From contig CM028381.1 in assembly GCA_013146195.2 (NCBI GenBank), positions 92,617,671-92,681,670 on the forward strand: DNA of 64,000 bases, in the 5' to 3' direction. The notes under the pieces were generated by a model, which saw only the letters and a list, made by a program, of their open reading frames with translations, searched no databases and was not told the origin of the DNA. Position numbers and translations under genes: made by a program. How positions within the stretch are numbered: position 1 is the stretch's first letter; each line of letters starts with the position of its first letter. Shown here piece by piece: positions 44,934-55,503 of the stretch. The DNA comes from Codonopsis lanceolata (taxonomy: Eukaryota; Streptophyta; Magnoliopsida; Asterales; Campanulaceae).

Positions 44934-45290
44934 CTAAATCTGAAAAAGGTGTTCAATGGAAGTATAATTATCAATTTTATTAAAAGGGAGAGCCAGTCTA
45001 TTCCATAGATTTCGGGCATTTTCAGAATGGAGGAAAAGATGAGAGATTGACTCCCTAGTTGGATTAACCCGACAGCAACAACAACGGGACACAATAGGAA
45101 CGCCTTTCAAATGTAATTGAAGATCAATAGGAATAGCTCCATGCAACAGCTTCCATCCAAAGCCACTGATTTTTGTAGGGATCCACACCTTCCATATTTT
45201 TGAAATCCAAGGATGAATAGCTTGATGAAGACGACAATGATTTAAATAAGCTTTAGTATCAAACTCCCCGGTTGTAGTGAGACTGAACAC
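44934..45290 (-). pseudogene. LINE zinc-binding RT-associated domain (zf-RVT)
   Basis: KIWKVWIPTKISGFGWKLLH is the conserved K-x-W-x-x-x-x-P-x-K-x-x-x-F-x-W-x-x-x-H-x box, followed by an RCCCCRVNPTRESISHLFLH segment with the Cys-Cys-His-x3-His arrangement, and NLWNRLALPF. It lies between RT thumb region and RNase H, as in plant LINEs. Stops separate it from both neighbours. The domain helps the enzyme bind nucleic acid. Confidence 0.9.
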
Positions 45291-45392
45291 TAATTTATCA
45301 GGAGTGTCATCCCGAAGGCATATTCGGCTAACAGCAGCATGGTGATGAGACGAGATTAAAGGTAAAAATGAAGACAGCTGAGAGAAAGCATC

Positions 45393-46028
45393 TCAAACTG
45401 AGAGCTTAGTATCAATAGGCCGCGGACCAATCAGCCGTGCACCTAACCAATTATCGCTCCAAAAAGAAACTTCACCCCTTCCTAAAACCCAGCGACTGAG
45501 CAAAGCAACACTGTCAATATGAGTGCGAATAGCACGCCAAACATGAGTAGAGGCTACATGAACTGAGAAGCCATCCATCGATCTGTATTTAGAGGCAATG
45601 AAGCGGGCAAATAAACTCTTACCTTGAAGAACACTCCAAGCGAGCTTAGCATGAAGGGCATCCCGAATTTGCACCAACGAACGTAGACCCAAACCACCCT
45701 CCGATGTAGGCCTACAAATGTTAGCCCAAGAGACCCAATGAATTCTGTTGTCCCCCGTATTACTCCACAGAAAGTTGGCCATGGCTCGCTCAATACGATT
45801 TATTACAGACACCGGGACTTTAATGGCTGCCAGAGCATAGATGGGAATGCTACTCAACACTGATTTTATAAGAACGATCTTCCCGCCAAAGGATAGCAAC
45901 CTAGCTTTCCAGCCCTCAATTCTGTTAAGAACCCGATTCTCCAAATCCTCAAAATAACACCATTTCACCCTACCCTTAAATAACGGGAGTCCCAAATAGC
46001 GCATGGGAAACCTGTTATGAGAACAGCC
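45393..46028 (-). pseudogene. LINE RT C-terminal region
   Basis: From about residue 18 the frame reads MRYLGLPLFKGRVKW, LENRVLNRIEGWKARLLSFG, LIKSVLSSIPIYALA, NFLWSN, IHWVSWANICRP and EGGLGLRSLVQIRDALHAKL. These are the thumb-region and post-RT blocks of plant L1-type ORF2 (YLGxPL; W-x-x-x-x-LS-x-GG-x-x-LI-x-S-V-x-x-x-P; FLW; GGLG). The first 10 or so residues come from the joined Sirevirus LTR. The part matches exactly where the plus-strand LINE half at 50433-51799 stops. Confidence 0.93.
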
Positions 46029-46272
46029 AGACTGCTTTGGTGGTAGATGCAACACTCTTTATAGTGCGAACCATCTTAAAATACCTATGTTCCTTACTTA
46101 CAAGTCTGTTCACCAGCAGACTTAGTCTGTTCTCCTTACAAGTCTTCTGCTACTTCGATCTTTTTAATAGATTGCAAGTACTTATTTTAGGAATTATTAC
46201 GAAAAGTTTTAAGTGTTTAATAAGAAATTCAACTCCCTCATTCTAGCTTATTATTGTGCCCTTTGGGACTAA
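46029..46272 (+). mobile_element. truncated 5' LTR of a Sirevirus-like element (S2)
   Basis: Similar to the last 330 bp of S1 (26865-28137): GGTGGTAGATGCAACACTCT, TTTATAGTGCGAACCATC, TTTTAAGTGTTTAATAAG and TTCTAGCTTATTATTGTGCC. Its left end at 46029 is fused to LINE sequence, so most of the LTR is gone. Confidence 0.85.
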
Positions 46273-46276
46273 CTAT

Positions 46277-46288
46277 TGGTATCAGAGC
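46277..46288 (+). promoter_or_regulatory. primer binding site, tRNA-Met type
   Basis: TGGTATCAGAGC, the canonical plant copia site, a few bases after the S2 LTR end. Confidence 0.95.
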
Positions 46289-46342
46289 TGAACTCTTCGA
46301 AAACTAGTTTTTCCAAGTTAACCTCTTGAGAGATAAGATCCA

Positions 46343-46759
46343 ATGGCACAAACACATTACATGCTACCTACGTCAAATGCGAACCACGTACCAATATTGG
46401 ACGAAGGCCATTTCGATGTTTGGAAGGATAAGATAATGCGGTTTATGAATTCTATTGACAACAAGTTATGGAAATGCGTGCTAGAAGGACATCATGTACC
46501 AATGAAGCAAAACCTTCTGGCAACCGTTGGTGGAAATCCTCTGGAAATTCCAAAAGAAGAAAAAGAATGGATTGAGAATGAAAGAAAACTAGTAGAGTTG
46601 GACAGCAAAACCATTAACATCATTACAAGCTCACTAGACACAAGTACCTACGAACAAGTTATCCGGTGTACGTCTGCCAAAGAAATGTGGGAAGCTCTTG
46701 TCGAATACTTGGAAGGAGACCAAGATACAAGAGACAACAGAAAGTACACCTTTATCTAG
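46343..46759 (+). pseudogene. Sirevirus-like gag, N-terminal part
   Basis: Starts with ATG 55 bp after the primer site. PILDEGHFDVWKDKIMRFMN and KLWKCVLEGHHVP match the gag N-terminus of Sireviruses (L-x-x-x-N-F-x-x-W-K-x-K-M). EWIENERKLVELDSKTINII and KEMWEALVEYLEG match the following helices. A stop (TAG) at 46757 splits it from QFDSFKKDPKETLRQAYDRF in the same frame, and a frame change near 46850 breaks it again. This is a single-copy, moderately decayed gag. Confidence 0.92.
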
Positions 46760-46847
46760 CAATTCGACTCTTTCAAAAAGGATCCCAAGGAGACCTTGAG
46801 ACAAGCATACGATCGCTTCAGGGAGGTAATAAATAACTGCTTTTCTC

Positions 46848-47459
46848 TTGGTAAAACTTAAGACAAAAGAAATGAACATGAGATTTCTAGGCTCACTAGG
46901 TAGTCTGTGGCATGTTAAGACTACCGCCATGAAGGAATCCAATAACTTAAATGAAATGACTTTTCATAGTCTTTATGCAAGTTTGAAGGTTTACGAGCTC
47001 GAAGTTAGTCAAGCTCTAAAGCAGGACAAGCAGTTTAAAACTCTGTCCTTGCTAGCCATGGTACAAGAAGTAACTCCAGTTGAAGAAAAACCCACTACTT
47101 CCACTAGTGAAAATGATTTTCTTTCAGATGAACAATTTTCCATGTTTGTAAAACACATTAAAATATTTGCAAAATATGGAAGGAAGGACACACACCAGCA
47201 GACTTTTAGAAAGACTGCTGAAAGCTCATCTAATACTGAGCTCGTGTGTTATAACTGTAGGAAACCTTGTCATTTTGCCTCTAAATGTCCGAAGCCAAAG
47301 TTTGAAGCATACCGAAAGCCTCCTTATAAGAAATTTCAAAAACTGAAAGGTATGCTGGATGAAGACATTGAAGAGAAACATGTTGCTACATGGTTTGAGA
47401 CGGATTCAGGAAAGGATGAGGATGATTGTGAGCAAGCCAATATATTATTAATAGCTTAG
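46848..47459 (+). pseudogene. Sirevirus-like gag, C-terminal part with zinc knuckle
   Basis: MNMRFLGSLGSLWHVKTTAM and FHSLYASLKVYELE match the second half of the UBN2-type gag domain. CYNCRKPCHFASKCPKPKFE at about residues 143-162 is a complete CX2CX4HX4C zinc knuckle for RNA packaging. The tail is acidic and ends at a stop at 47457. The next frame (47476) follows after about 20 bp, so gag and the coiled-coil part were once one polyprotein. Confidence 0.9.
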
Positions 47460-47475
47460 GAATCAAGTCCCATCT

Positions 47476-48225
47476 ATGACTCTGAACATGAAGTTGAAAT
47501 CTCACCTAAGCAAGCCAAATAGGTTTTTCAAGGATAATCAAGATACGCTTGAGGAGTTTAACTCCTTCAGAGTAGCCTATGTAAAACTCGCAAAGAACTA
47601 TGAAAAGCTTGTTGCTGAGAAATCTCTGCTAGCAGCTGAGATTCAAACTTTTAATAGTTGTCAACAGAAGAGTATCAAGCTAAAAGGAGAAAACAAATTC
47701 CTTTGTGATAAAGTTGACTGCTTGACTGAGCACATCAAAGGACTAGACCAGGAGAAAATTGCCTTACAAAAGACGATTGATTCCTGGAATAGCTCGAAGG
47801 AAACCTTTGAAGGAATCCTATCCAGCCAAAAGCCAAGTGGAGATAAATCAGGCTTAGGCTATAATGATGAACCCAGCCTTGCATGCTCTTCTATCACAGA
47901 GAAAGGTGAATCCTCCAAGTCTGCTGATGATACTTCCTTCTCCAAACAGACCTTCGGCAACAAGGGTAAAAATGGACTTGGCTATACAAGTGTACCATAT
48001 GTTTACCCTAAGGCTCACAAAGGGAAAGCTAAAGAGACTACTTCTAATGAGAAGATTGTTAAAGGGATGGTAGAGATATCAAAGTCTGCTAACAGCAACT
48101 CTAAAGCAAAGCCTGCTGGCGGTAAACCAACGAAATATCTGCTGGTACCTGTCAAGTTTGTCTATGAAATGGCAAAGGCTCCCAAGCTAGTTGACAATAA
48201 ACTTAACTCACCAGAAACCCCTTAA
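47476..48225 (+). pseudogene. Sirevirus-like gag-pol linker with coiled coil
   Basis: Residues 30-110 (YVKLAKNYEKLVAEKSLLAA, then a run of leucine/glutamate/lysine heptads) form a predicted coiled coil. It is followed by the DKSGLGY motif at about 125-132 and a repeat of it (NGLGYTSVPYVYPKAHKGKA). Sireviruses are known for this long linker between zinc knuckle and protease. Function is not established; the coiled coil probably helps particle assembly. Confidence 0.85.
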
Positions 48226-48500
48226 GCCTATTGTCAACAAACAAGCTGAACCCAAGACTGCTGTTGGAAAGAAGGAAAGTCACAAGCACTCAAAAGCAAA
48301 AGCTGATCACAGTCATCCATGGAACTTTCATCTATGTCATTCTTGCAATTTTTTAGGCCATCTAGCCCTAGAATTCCTGTTAAGGTTCACACCAAAATCT
48401 GAGAGACCTAGTTCTCTCAAGGTTAGGCAGGTATGGGTCCCAAAAAGTTGCTAATCATCAGGACCAAAAAGAAAATAGAGGGGACCTTCTTCTTTTGACT
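48226..48500 (+). pseudogene. linker before protease, broken
   Basis: KSHKHSKAKADHSHPWNFHL and CHSCNFLGHLALEF are recognisable. The latter resembles the second Cys/His box before the WVPK motif (VRQVWVPKSC near 48428-48452) of Sireviruses, but the last Cys of the box is not present. Confidence 0.7.
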
Positions 48501-48516
48501 TTTTCAGGTCTGCCTC

Positions 48517-48961
48517 ATGGCTATAGATTCAGAAGATAAGGACAACTGGTACCTTGGCAGTGGTTGTTCAAGACACATGACAGGAAGCAGATGTCTACTC
48601 TCAGATATAACTGAAGCTAAAGGTTCTATGGTAATTTTCGGTGACAATGCAAGAAGGAAAACAATTGGGTATGGCTTAATCATTAGAGCAAGTCTCTTCA
48701 TCAGTAAAGTTTCTCTAGTGAACGACTTCAAGCATAATCTTATGAGCATATCCCAATTTTGCAACAAAGGTCTTATTTGCCAATTCTCCTCCAACCAATG
48801 TCTCATCAAAGATCGTGAATCCTCCTCAACGTTGCTGACAGGCAATAGACAAGGAAACTTCCATGTCATGGACTTGATTCTTCTAGGGAGATCCTCCAGC
48901 CTTTGCCTAACTTCTAACAATATTCGTGACAACAGTTGGCTTTGGCACAAGCGTCTCAGTC
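48517..48961 (+). pseudogene. Sirevirus-like protease and pre-integrase fragment
   Basis: NWYLGSGCSRHMTGSRCLLS at about residues 11-30 is the copia protease active-site region, but the catalytic Asp of the consensus WYLDSGCSRHMTG is Gly, so the protease would be inactive. LMSISQFCNKGLICQFSS and FHVMDL follow normally, then SWLWHKRLSHRG opens the pre-integrase zinc domain. At about 48962 the sequence switches to GC-rich Ogre-like leader in reverse orientation, so integrase and RT are missing. Confidence 0.92.
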
Positions 48962-49498
48962 ACCGTGGGTGCCCCGGATTCTCACGCGCCCCCGCGCTCC
49001 CTTTTCTAGGGTAACGCAACTGCGGAAGGACACCACGCTTTCCATTCCACCCTCCCTTGTGTAGGGGAAGACGAAATTAAGAATGCGGAAAGGGTGCTGT
49101 CAAGAAGCGCGTTGAATACGCCTCTGTCACTTGAGTGATTTTTGGTCCATTATGAGAGCTTTGGGTTTTCTGTATCAGGTTATCCCTTTTTTAAGGGATA
49201 ACAGGATGAAGGAAGGCATCACCCTTTTATTCACATCTTCTCTTGTTTAGGGGAAAATGGAAAGTGCAAGAAAGGATGTTGCGGGCCCCACTATGGACTT
49301 TTATGAAAATTTCCTTAAGGCCTATTTTGGATCGCTATGAGTGCCTTGGGTTTTCTATATCAAGTTATCCCTTGTTTAGGGGATACCAGGATACATGAAT
49401 ACATCACCCTTTCATTCCCATTCTCCCTTGTCTAGGGGAAAGCAGAAAAGAGCAAGAAAGGATGTTGCGAGGCCTCACTGTGATCCAAAATGTTTTGA
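48962..49498 (-). repeat. Ogre-like leader, reverse strand, with tandem repeats
   Basis: CTTTGGGTTTTC recurs at 49160 and 49345 (offset about 185), and TCCCTTGTTTAGGGGA-type palindromes recur (TCTCTTGTTTAGGGGA, ATCCCTTGTTTAGGGGAT and similar). It corresponds to the leader after LTR copy A. No gag is visible. Confidence 0.75.
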
Positions 49499-49509
49499 CA
49501 GAGTCGCCA
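49499..49509 (-). promoter_or_regulatory. primer binding site, tRNA-Arg type
   Basis: Minus strand TGGCGACTCTG, as after LTR copies A and B. Confidence 0.8.
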
Positions 49510-50432
49510 TCTTTATTTTAAGGAGAAAAAACAAAGAAAAAACCAAAAATAAAACCAGAGAATGCAAAAAACGGGTTCGGAGGCTATGTTACGAGTTGGG
49601 AAGGTGCTAGGCACCCAACTCGCCCTTTCGGTTTCAAAAACAGTTTTTGGCTAAAGTATGCTTTTTGTAATATTTTTCTAGCAAATAAATAAAGCATTAA
49701 AAGAAAATATATCCATGCGGACTTGCAGCCGCCTCCTTCCAGTAATTATAAACACATTAAAAATTATTTGGCCATAATAATGGCTCTTTTTAATGCTATT
49801 TTCTAAATGAATTCGGGCAGTATAATTGCTTATATTTTTACTTTGGGCCGGATGGAAAATAACCTTTTTTATAAAATAAACTTTTAAAGGCTCACCTTTA
49901 GGAGCGTTGGTGTGCTCGCTCTGTCCTTCCGGGAGTGGGAGTCTTTTTGCAGTTGTTGTGGTTTGGGCGGTGATCGCTTCCGGTTGTTGCTTCGGGCACC
50001 GCCAAGCGGAGCAACCGCTATGCTTTTTTGTTTGCGTCGCCGGCGAAAATTGGGTAGAGCAACTGCTTGCTTCTAGCGGATTTGGCCTTTTTACTTGGGC
50101 AGAGCAACTGCTCTTTTTGAGAGTTTTGGACCGGGGGAATAGGCTGGAAACCTAGCTGGGGGGCTAAGGTTCACTTTGACCGGTTGGTTTTGTGCTTGGA
50201 GTCGATTTGGCAGAGCTTCGAGGCTTTATAGGAGGGGGAACTCACTATTCGCTCACTGCGTAAAATAAACGCACAACGTTTTCATTGTGTGTTAAACTGT
50301 GTGTCTGGTGTGTGAACTCTGTGTGAATTCCCAAAGTCGGGGCCTTCTATTTATAGGCCAAAGGAGAGATTCCTTCGTCATTAAGATTTTCTTTCTGCGC
50401 TTCATCGGCTTGTACCGTGCACTTGAAGGCTT
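49510..50432 (-). mobile_element. Ogre/Tat-like LTR, copy C, truncated
   Basis: Shares the ACGAGTTGGGAAGGTGCTAG and CAACTCGCCCTTTCGGTTTC blocks with copies A and B. A TATA box (CCTATAAATAG on the minus strand) lies at about 50347. About 300 bp of the LTR start is missing; LINE sequence begins at about 50433. Confidence 0.85.
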
Positions 50433-51110
50433 GTGCAGACCCAATGGAGTAGACCGATTGTGGGTGGTGGGGGGTCTCCTATGGATATCCTTCATAGGAA
50501 ATTATCTCTTTTACGAAAGGAATTGAAGACATGGAATTGGGCTGTTTTTGGCCATTTGCAGAAGAAGATTAATGTTACTCAGGATAATATTCGCGTTAGA
50601 GTACCGATGCGGTTTAGGATAATTACGTTGACATGCAACTGGCAAAGACAAACTCGAACTTGCTCAATTATTGCGCTGGGATGAAGATCTAGCTCAATAG
50701 AAATCCCGTTCAAACTGGCTTCATGCGTGATAGGGCTGCTAGGAATTTGACGCGTATTTTTCGGATGGTTCGTGGGTATCTGACGGAAATTTTTTGGGTG
50801 ATTTGGTTATTTCTCACTACGCTGATCTCTTTTCTACCTCTAGTCCAATTATGGATGAAAATCTGTTTATAGATGTCTCTCTTGTTATTTGTGATGAAGA
50901 TAATTTACGTATGGAGGCAGTCCCTACTGAGAAGGAAATTTGGGTTGCGGTCTGCGGCCTTAATGCAGATAGTGCTCCAGAGGATGACGGGTTTACTGGC
51001 CATTTTTTCCAAGGTTGGTGGTCTATAGTGAAAAATGATGTGGTTCCTGTAGTTCAATCTTTTTTCAAGGTGCTGCCCTTCTTTGGGGTCTGTCTGCAAC
51101 AGTCTTGGTC
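50433..51110 (+). pseudogene. LINE (L1-type) region before RT, broken
   Basis: HRKLSLLRKELKTWNWAVFG, then a KKI-rich helix, is the conserved linker between endonuclease and RT in plant L1-type LINEs (LKxxLKxWNKxVFG). The frame at 50794-51120 continues ISHYADLFSTS, EIWVAVCGLNADSAPEDDGF and GHFFQGWWSIVKNDVVPVV, matching the DSAPGPDGFxxxFFxxxW RT start. Two frame changes separate these pieces from each other and from the RT core. The endonuclease domain is absent. Confidence 0.9.
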
Positions 51111-51799
51111 CTGGTTCTGAAGGTCACGACCCCTTCTTCCTTTGGGGATCTACGTCCAATTAGTCTGTGTAATTTTAGTTGTAAAATCATATCTAAAATT
51201 ATGGCTATGAGGTTGGCGGACGTCTTACCAAATATTATCTCGTTGGAGCAATCTGGATTTGTTAAAGGTAGGGCTATTCATGAAAACATTGCTCTTGCTC
51301 ATGAACTGATTGGCAGAATAGATCACAAAGTTTGCGGTGGTAATATTGCTTTTAAGTTTGATATGTCAAAAGCTTATGATCGGTTGGAATGGTCGTTCCT
51401 CTTACGTGCCCTTCGTGCTTTTGGATTTAATGATGGGGTTTGTGGTTTAATTGAGCGACTGATCAACAACATTTGGTATTCTATTCGTATTAATGGCTCT
51501 AACTTTGGTTTTTTCAAGTCTACCAGATGTGTTCGCCAGGGTGACCCTCTTTCCCCTCTTCTCTTTATTCTTGCTCAAGAAATTTTATCGGTTGCTCTAA
51601 AGAAAGGATTTGAGAATGGCTGTTTTCGTCCCTACTCTCACGGTAATAGTAATTTAATTATCTCCCACCTCCTTTATGCAGACGATATGATTTTATTTAG
51701 CTATGCTGGAAAGAAAACCATTGTGAACCTTCGTAAGCTCTTCATCCATTATGAGCGCTGTTCGGGTCAGATGGTGAATCTATCTGTTGGTCCACAATA
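51105..51799 (+). pseudogene. LINE reverse transcriptase core
   Basis: The frame is open for 231 codons: DLRPISLCNFSCKIISKIM, EQSGFVKGRAIHENIALAHE, AFKFDMSKAYDRLEWSFL (first catalytic Asp), CVRQGDPLSPLLFILAQE and HLLYADDMILFSYAGKK (catalytic YADD). All catalytic residues expected in an L1-type RT are present. It stops at VNLSVGPQ, just before the YLGxPL block, where S3 LTR DNA begins at 51800. The head has no ATG because of an upstream frameshift. The continuing domains are on the opposite strand at 44372-46028. Confidence 0.95.
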
Positions 51800-53563
51800 A
51801 TGCTCAAATAGGCTAGAGTGGGGGGGGGTGTAAATAGCCTATTTTGCCATTTTAAAAACTTTTCTTTTGGTGATACATAAAGCATGGTTTAAGTGGCAAT
51901 TGCAGTTTATCTAATTGAGCATGTCTGCCGGTAGAGGCTATCGGTAGACTTGCTCTAAGCAGAAGTATCAACTCTGCCGGTAAACTGCTAATCAAAAGCC
52001 TGTAAAAAGGTTTGGGCAATGGAAAATAAATAGGCTATGATTTGGAGAAGTCTTAAGTCACTGTACACGAATAAATGTTTAGAACAACAACACACTTATT
52101 ACTTCTTTCAAATGCATGTTTAGGAGATCAAGTAGAGAATGACTTTTCTAAAGATAAATCATTTATAAAAACCTCATAGATATTTAAGGACTAAGAGATA
52201 AAGCATTTTAGAACATATGAATTTATTCAAAGATAAATTACATATTACATCAGTCTAAATGATCTATGTACAGTTTCTGTCTTTGTCTTCCTAAGTCTCA
52301 ATCCTTACTTAATTATCCATTCAAGGATCTTTAAGTTGCAAAGGACAATAGGAGACGGGAACGAGAAACTGTTATGAGAGAAGGATTTTCAAGGTCGTTC
52401 AGATATATAAAATATATATGAACGATTGAGTGCAAAACACTCATCCTCCCATGATGAGTGATATTTGCACAATCAACAACATTTGTATTGGAATACAAAT
52501 CTGAAGATATGAATGCAATATCTACAGACAACTCTTCGTTTTCCTCAGACATTATCTAACATCAATCTTCAGATCTTAATCTCTGCCCATTGAAGTTTCT
52601 GTCCAAGCTTTTCTTCCTAGCAATTCACTGGGAGTGTTTTGCTAAGACTTGGATGAGTTCACTACAATCTGTTGTGGAAATCAGAGATGCGTTGGTGAAG
52701 ACGATCTCTTTGATGATTTCTTTTCTATGAAGTTCTTGAGTAGATTGAGTTACTCGTTGCTCAGTCTCTGAGGTTTTTCACGCGCCTTATTTCTTTGAGC
52801 AAGAGAGAGGGTTTATATAAGCGAGAATCAATATGATCGTTGAGAGATGAAGACTCGAAGATTTCTATCCGTTGGAGATGTAGTAGTTGAAGACTATCGA
52901 ATAGAGATCTTTGTCCATAAGATCTTTGATTGTTTGGAGCAGAGATTTAATCATGTAGATCTTGGAACTCGCTGTCTGTCAGATTATGTTGATAGGTCTC
53001 ACGAGAGTAGGTCGATGTCGCTGTAATCGGTGTTGTTCAATAAAGTAGTTGCTTTTTGACTTTAACAGACTACTTGAGTGAGAGAAAGTCTCGTAGCTTT
53101 TAAGTATGTCAGGCTTTTTGAGGTACAGACATATTTGTCTTGATTTGAGTAGCTTCTTGACATTTCTCTGTAGCACGTGCAGATTATAAAGTCTGCCGTT
53201 GGAAAGCTTCGAGCCTGTGGAAAAAGTCTTCCGATATAGGAGAACTGATGTCTGCCAGTATGAGAATTTTATCTTGTAGCATGTCTGCCGCTGAAGGCTT
53301 TTGACATAGCTGCAAGTCTTCTGGTGCTAAGTGCATTCTGAAGTGCTAGTCTATCTTGATCATCATATAGGAGGGTAGGACTAGATCAGGTCACACCTAA
53401 TCTAAGACCTATGTGATATCAACATGAGTTGCCACGCTAACCGGTACGCAGACCTTTTAGCCACTCGTGATGACTCACTTGTAATGGGGGCAAGCAAATC
53501 AACATATGTAGAATCTGCAAAGTGATAATTGAATTATCAAGAAGCATATTCCGACAATCAACA
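51800..53563 (-). mobile_element. 3' LTR of a minus-strand Sirevirus-like element (S3)
   Basis: On the minus strand it starts TGTTGATTGTCGG at 53563 after a polypurine tract, and ends about 51800. A TATA box (TATATAAA on the minus strand) lies at about 52813-52820. A hairpin at 51923-51949 (GTCTGCCGGTAG/CTATCGGTAGAC) and further GTCTGCCG copies (near 53200, 53250, 53284) occur. About 1.76 kb. It is a different subfamily from S1/S2. Confidence 0.82.
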
Positions 53564-53580
53564 ATCTCCTCCTATTTGCT
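53564..53580 (-). promoter_or_regulatory. polypurine tract
   Basis: Minus strand AAATAGGAGGAGAT just before the LTR start at 53563. Confidence 0.75.
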
Positions 53581-54434
53581 TGGAACCATTACAAAAGGAC
53601 ATATACAAAGCACTAAAGCATTTATCAGACATAGTAATAGCATGTCCACAATGAATGATCATTTTATCTCAAGACATGTCCTACGTTCATAATTACATAT
53701 AAGCGATGGCTTTGGTATAGTCTACTATTGCTATTACTGACTCGATAAATCAAAGTACTGAACATGTAATGCAATAGTAAAAACAATTTAGATCACTTTG
53801 GATTTGAAAGAGTTTTGGACAGGATCTAAAAGGTTTTTAGAAGTCTTACTTGCACATAAGTTTTTATAGAATGAAAGCTTGTTTTGGCAAGTAAGAGTAG
53901 CAAATCCTTAAGTAAATGTATGTTTTTGTTTGAAAGTGTTTAAAATAAGGATTGCTTGTAATACCAATTTTCTGAAAAATCAATTTTTGGAAAATCAATT
54001 TTTTGAAAACTTTTTATTTCTGTTGAAAGTAAAGGATCTCTTGTTGAAGGTAAGACTCAATAGAGGGTTTTAGTTTTAAATACAGTTTTCAACAAAAGTG
54101 CCACAAAGGCTGAGCATGATTCACAAAGAATCAGCTTAGGGTGATTTGTCACATTTGTTTTATGTGTTCATTTAGAATTTAGTTAAGTCAATTCTCCTCC
54201 TTATCAAAGGAAAGATATTACTCTTCTTATATTCTCCTCCATAGGTTATATGTATATGTCATATAACTCTCCTCCTTAATGGTTGCAAGCACTTAAGAAT
54301 AAATCTTGAAGGACAGTTGCAAGTAAAAAAATAAAGAAGGATAACAGAAGAGATGCAGTATAATAGAGTAGATAGCAAAAGAGAAAGACACTAAATAACG
54401 GAAGAAAATACTAAAAGTTTCTGAAAAGTACAAT
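53581..54434 (-). other. non-coding 3' interior of the minus-strand Sirevirus-like element
   Basis: No open frame of note. TCTCCTCC clusters (54190-54270) on the plus strand are purine-rich tracts on the minus strand; multiple such tracts are known near Sirevirus 3' LTRs. Confidence 0.5.
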
Positions 54435-55299
54435 CTAGTTTGAATCTCCAAAACTACCAGTGCTAGAATCTAGAGAATAGTTTCTATCCTGATCAAAAAA
54501 GCTTCGATTGCCGAATAATTCTCGAGTGATTAGAAATTCTCCAGTGATAGGAAGACGTTCGTCCTCGTGAATTGTGGAAAGAATGGTGTGGTAGGAGCAT
54601 AGGAAGTAGCTGATTATCCTAGCATACTTGAGAATACCAGACTCATTCACTCGTATTCGCTGAAAAGATCGACAGATGAGAGAGAAGACTACTTCAGACC
54701 AGTTGATGACATGAGAGTCAAGAACGACAATGGTGAAGTTCCGAAGTCTTCCTCAAGTGTCGCCGAGCCATTCATGAAGCCAGCAGAGAAGACATTGGCT
54801 CGTAATCTCTCCAACACGAGTACATGTCCAAGGGATAGTTAAAATGTCCCATTTACCGTAGTCATTTCGAGATTGGTGGCCAGTACAGTGCAACCATGAT
54901 TCGTTGAGAACAGAATCACTTATGGAGTCAGGGCCAGCAGAGGGATGGCTGAAGACTCTCGAAAGGCTGTCGGCATTGAGGACAAGATCAGTACCTCGAA
55001 TGTGACCGTGGAGGCCTTTACCATCTCTTGACAGGTGCATCCTCAGTAGAATTAGGTCAACCGGATCAAGAGGTGTAGAATTCTTCAGAGCAAAGGATGT
55101 AGACGAGTGCAGTACTGTGGAAAAGATCTAAAATCTTTGCGCCAATAGTATTATCAAGGAGAAATTGTTCTCCTTGAATCGTTCGACCAAGAATGTAGGA
55201 TTGACGACCTACTATGGTGACGAAAGAGAGATTGAGGGGGACCGATAGGACGCTGCTCAAGAAGTTAAGCGGCCACGAAGAATTTCTTTTAGGAAACAA
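54435..55299 (-). pseudogene. extra 3' reading frame of the minus-strand Sirevirus-like element, broken
   Basis: Three minus-strand pieces lie in order: 55299-55066 (FLSSVLSVPLNLSFVTIVGR), 55040-54753 (LSRDGKGLHGHIRGTDLVLN, WDILTIPWTCTRVG) and 54650-54435 (YARIISYFLCSYHTILSTIH). The G-x-x-x-x-V/IRG-x-x-x-x-L/F-x-x-x-L box and position between pol and LTR fit the extra protein that Sireviruses encode after pol. The function is not established. Frameshifts separate the pieces, and the N-terminal part is lost in the N gap. Confidence 0.5.
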
Positions 55300-55403
55300 A
55301 AATAAGCACCGATAAGAATCTTTAGATTGATTAGGTAACGATGGAGATCAAAAAGAAGAGTATATATATTCAGCATTTTCTCGGTGGATTGAGCAGAGGA
55401 ACA

Positions 55404-55503
55404 NNNNNNNNNNNNNNNNNNNNNNNNNNNNNNNNNNNNNNNNNNNNNNNNNNNNNNNNNNNNNNNNNNNNNNNNNNNNNNNNNNNNNNNNNNNNNNNNN
55501 NNN
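55404..55503. other. assembly gap, 100 N
   Basis: Exactly 100 N. A minus-strand Sirevirus lies to the left and a plus-strand Tork-like copia element to the right. Confidence 0.99.

Noticed and set aside
51800..53563. S3 and S2 as the two LTRs of one Sirevirus inserted in the LINE
   Set aside because: The LTR ends differ too much (S2 is close to S1, S3 is not), so they cannot be the pair of one element, although the geometry would fit.
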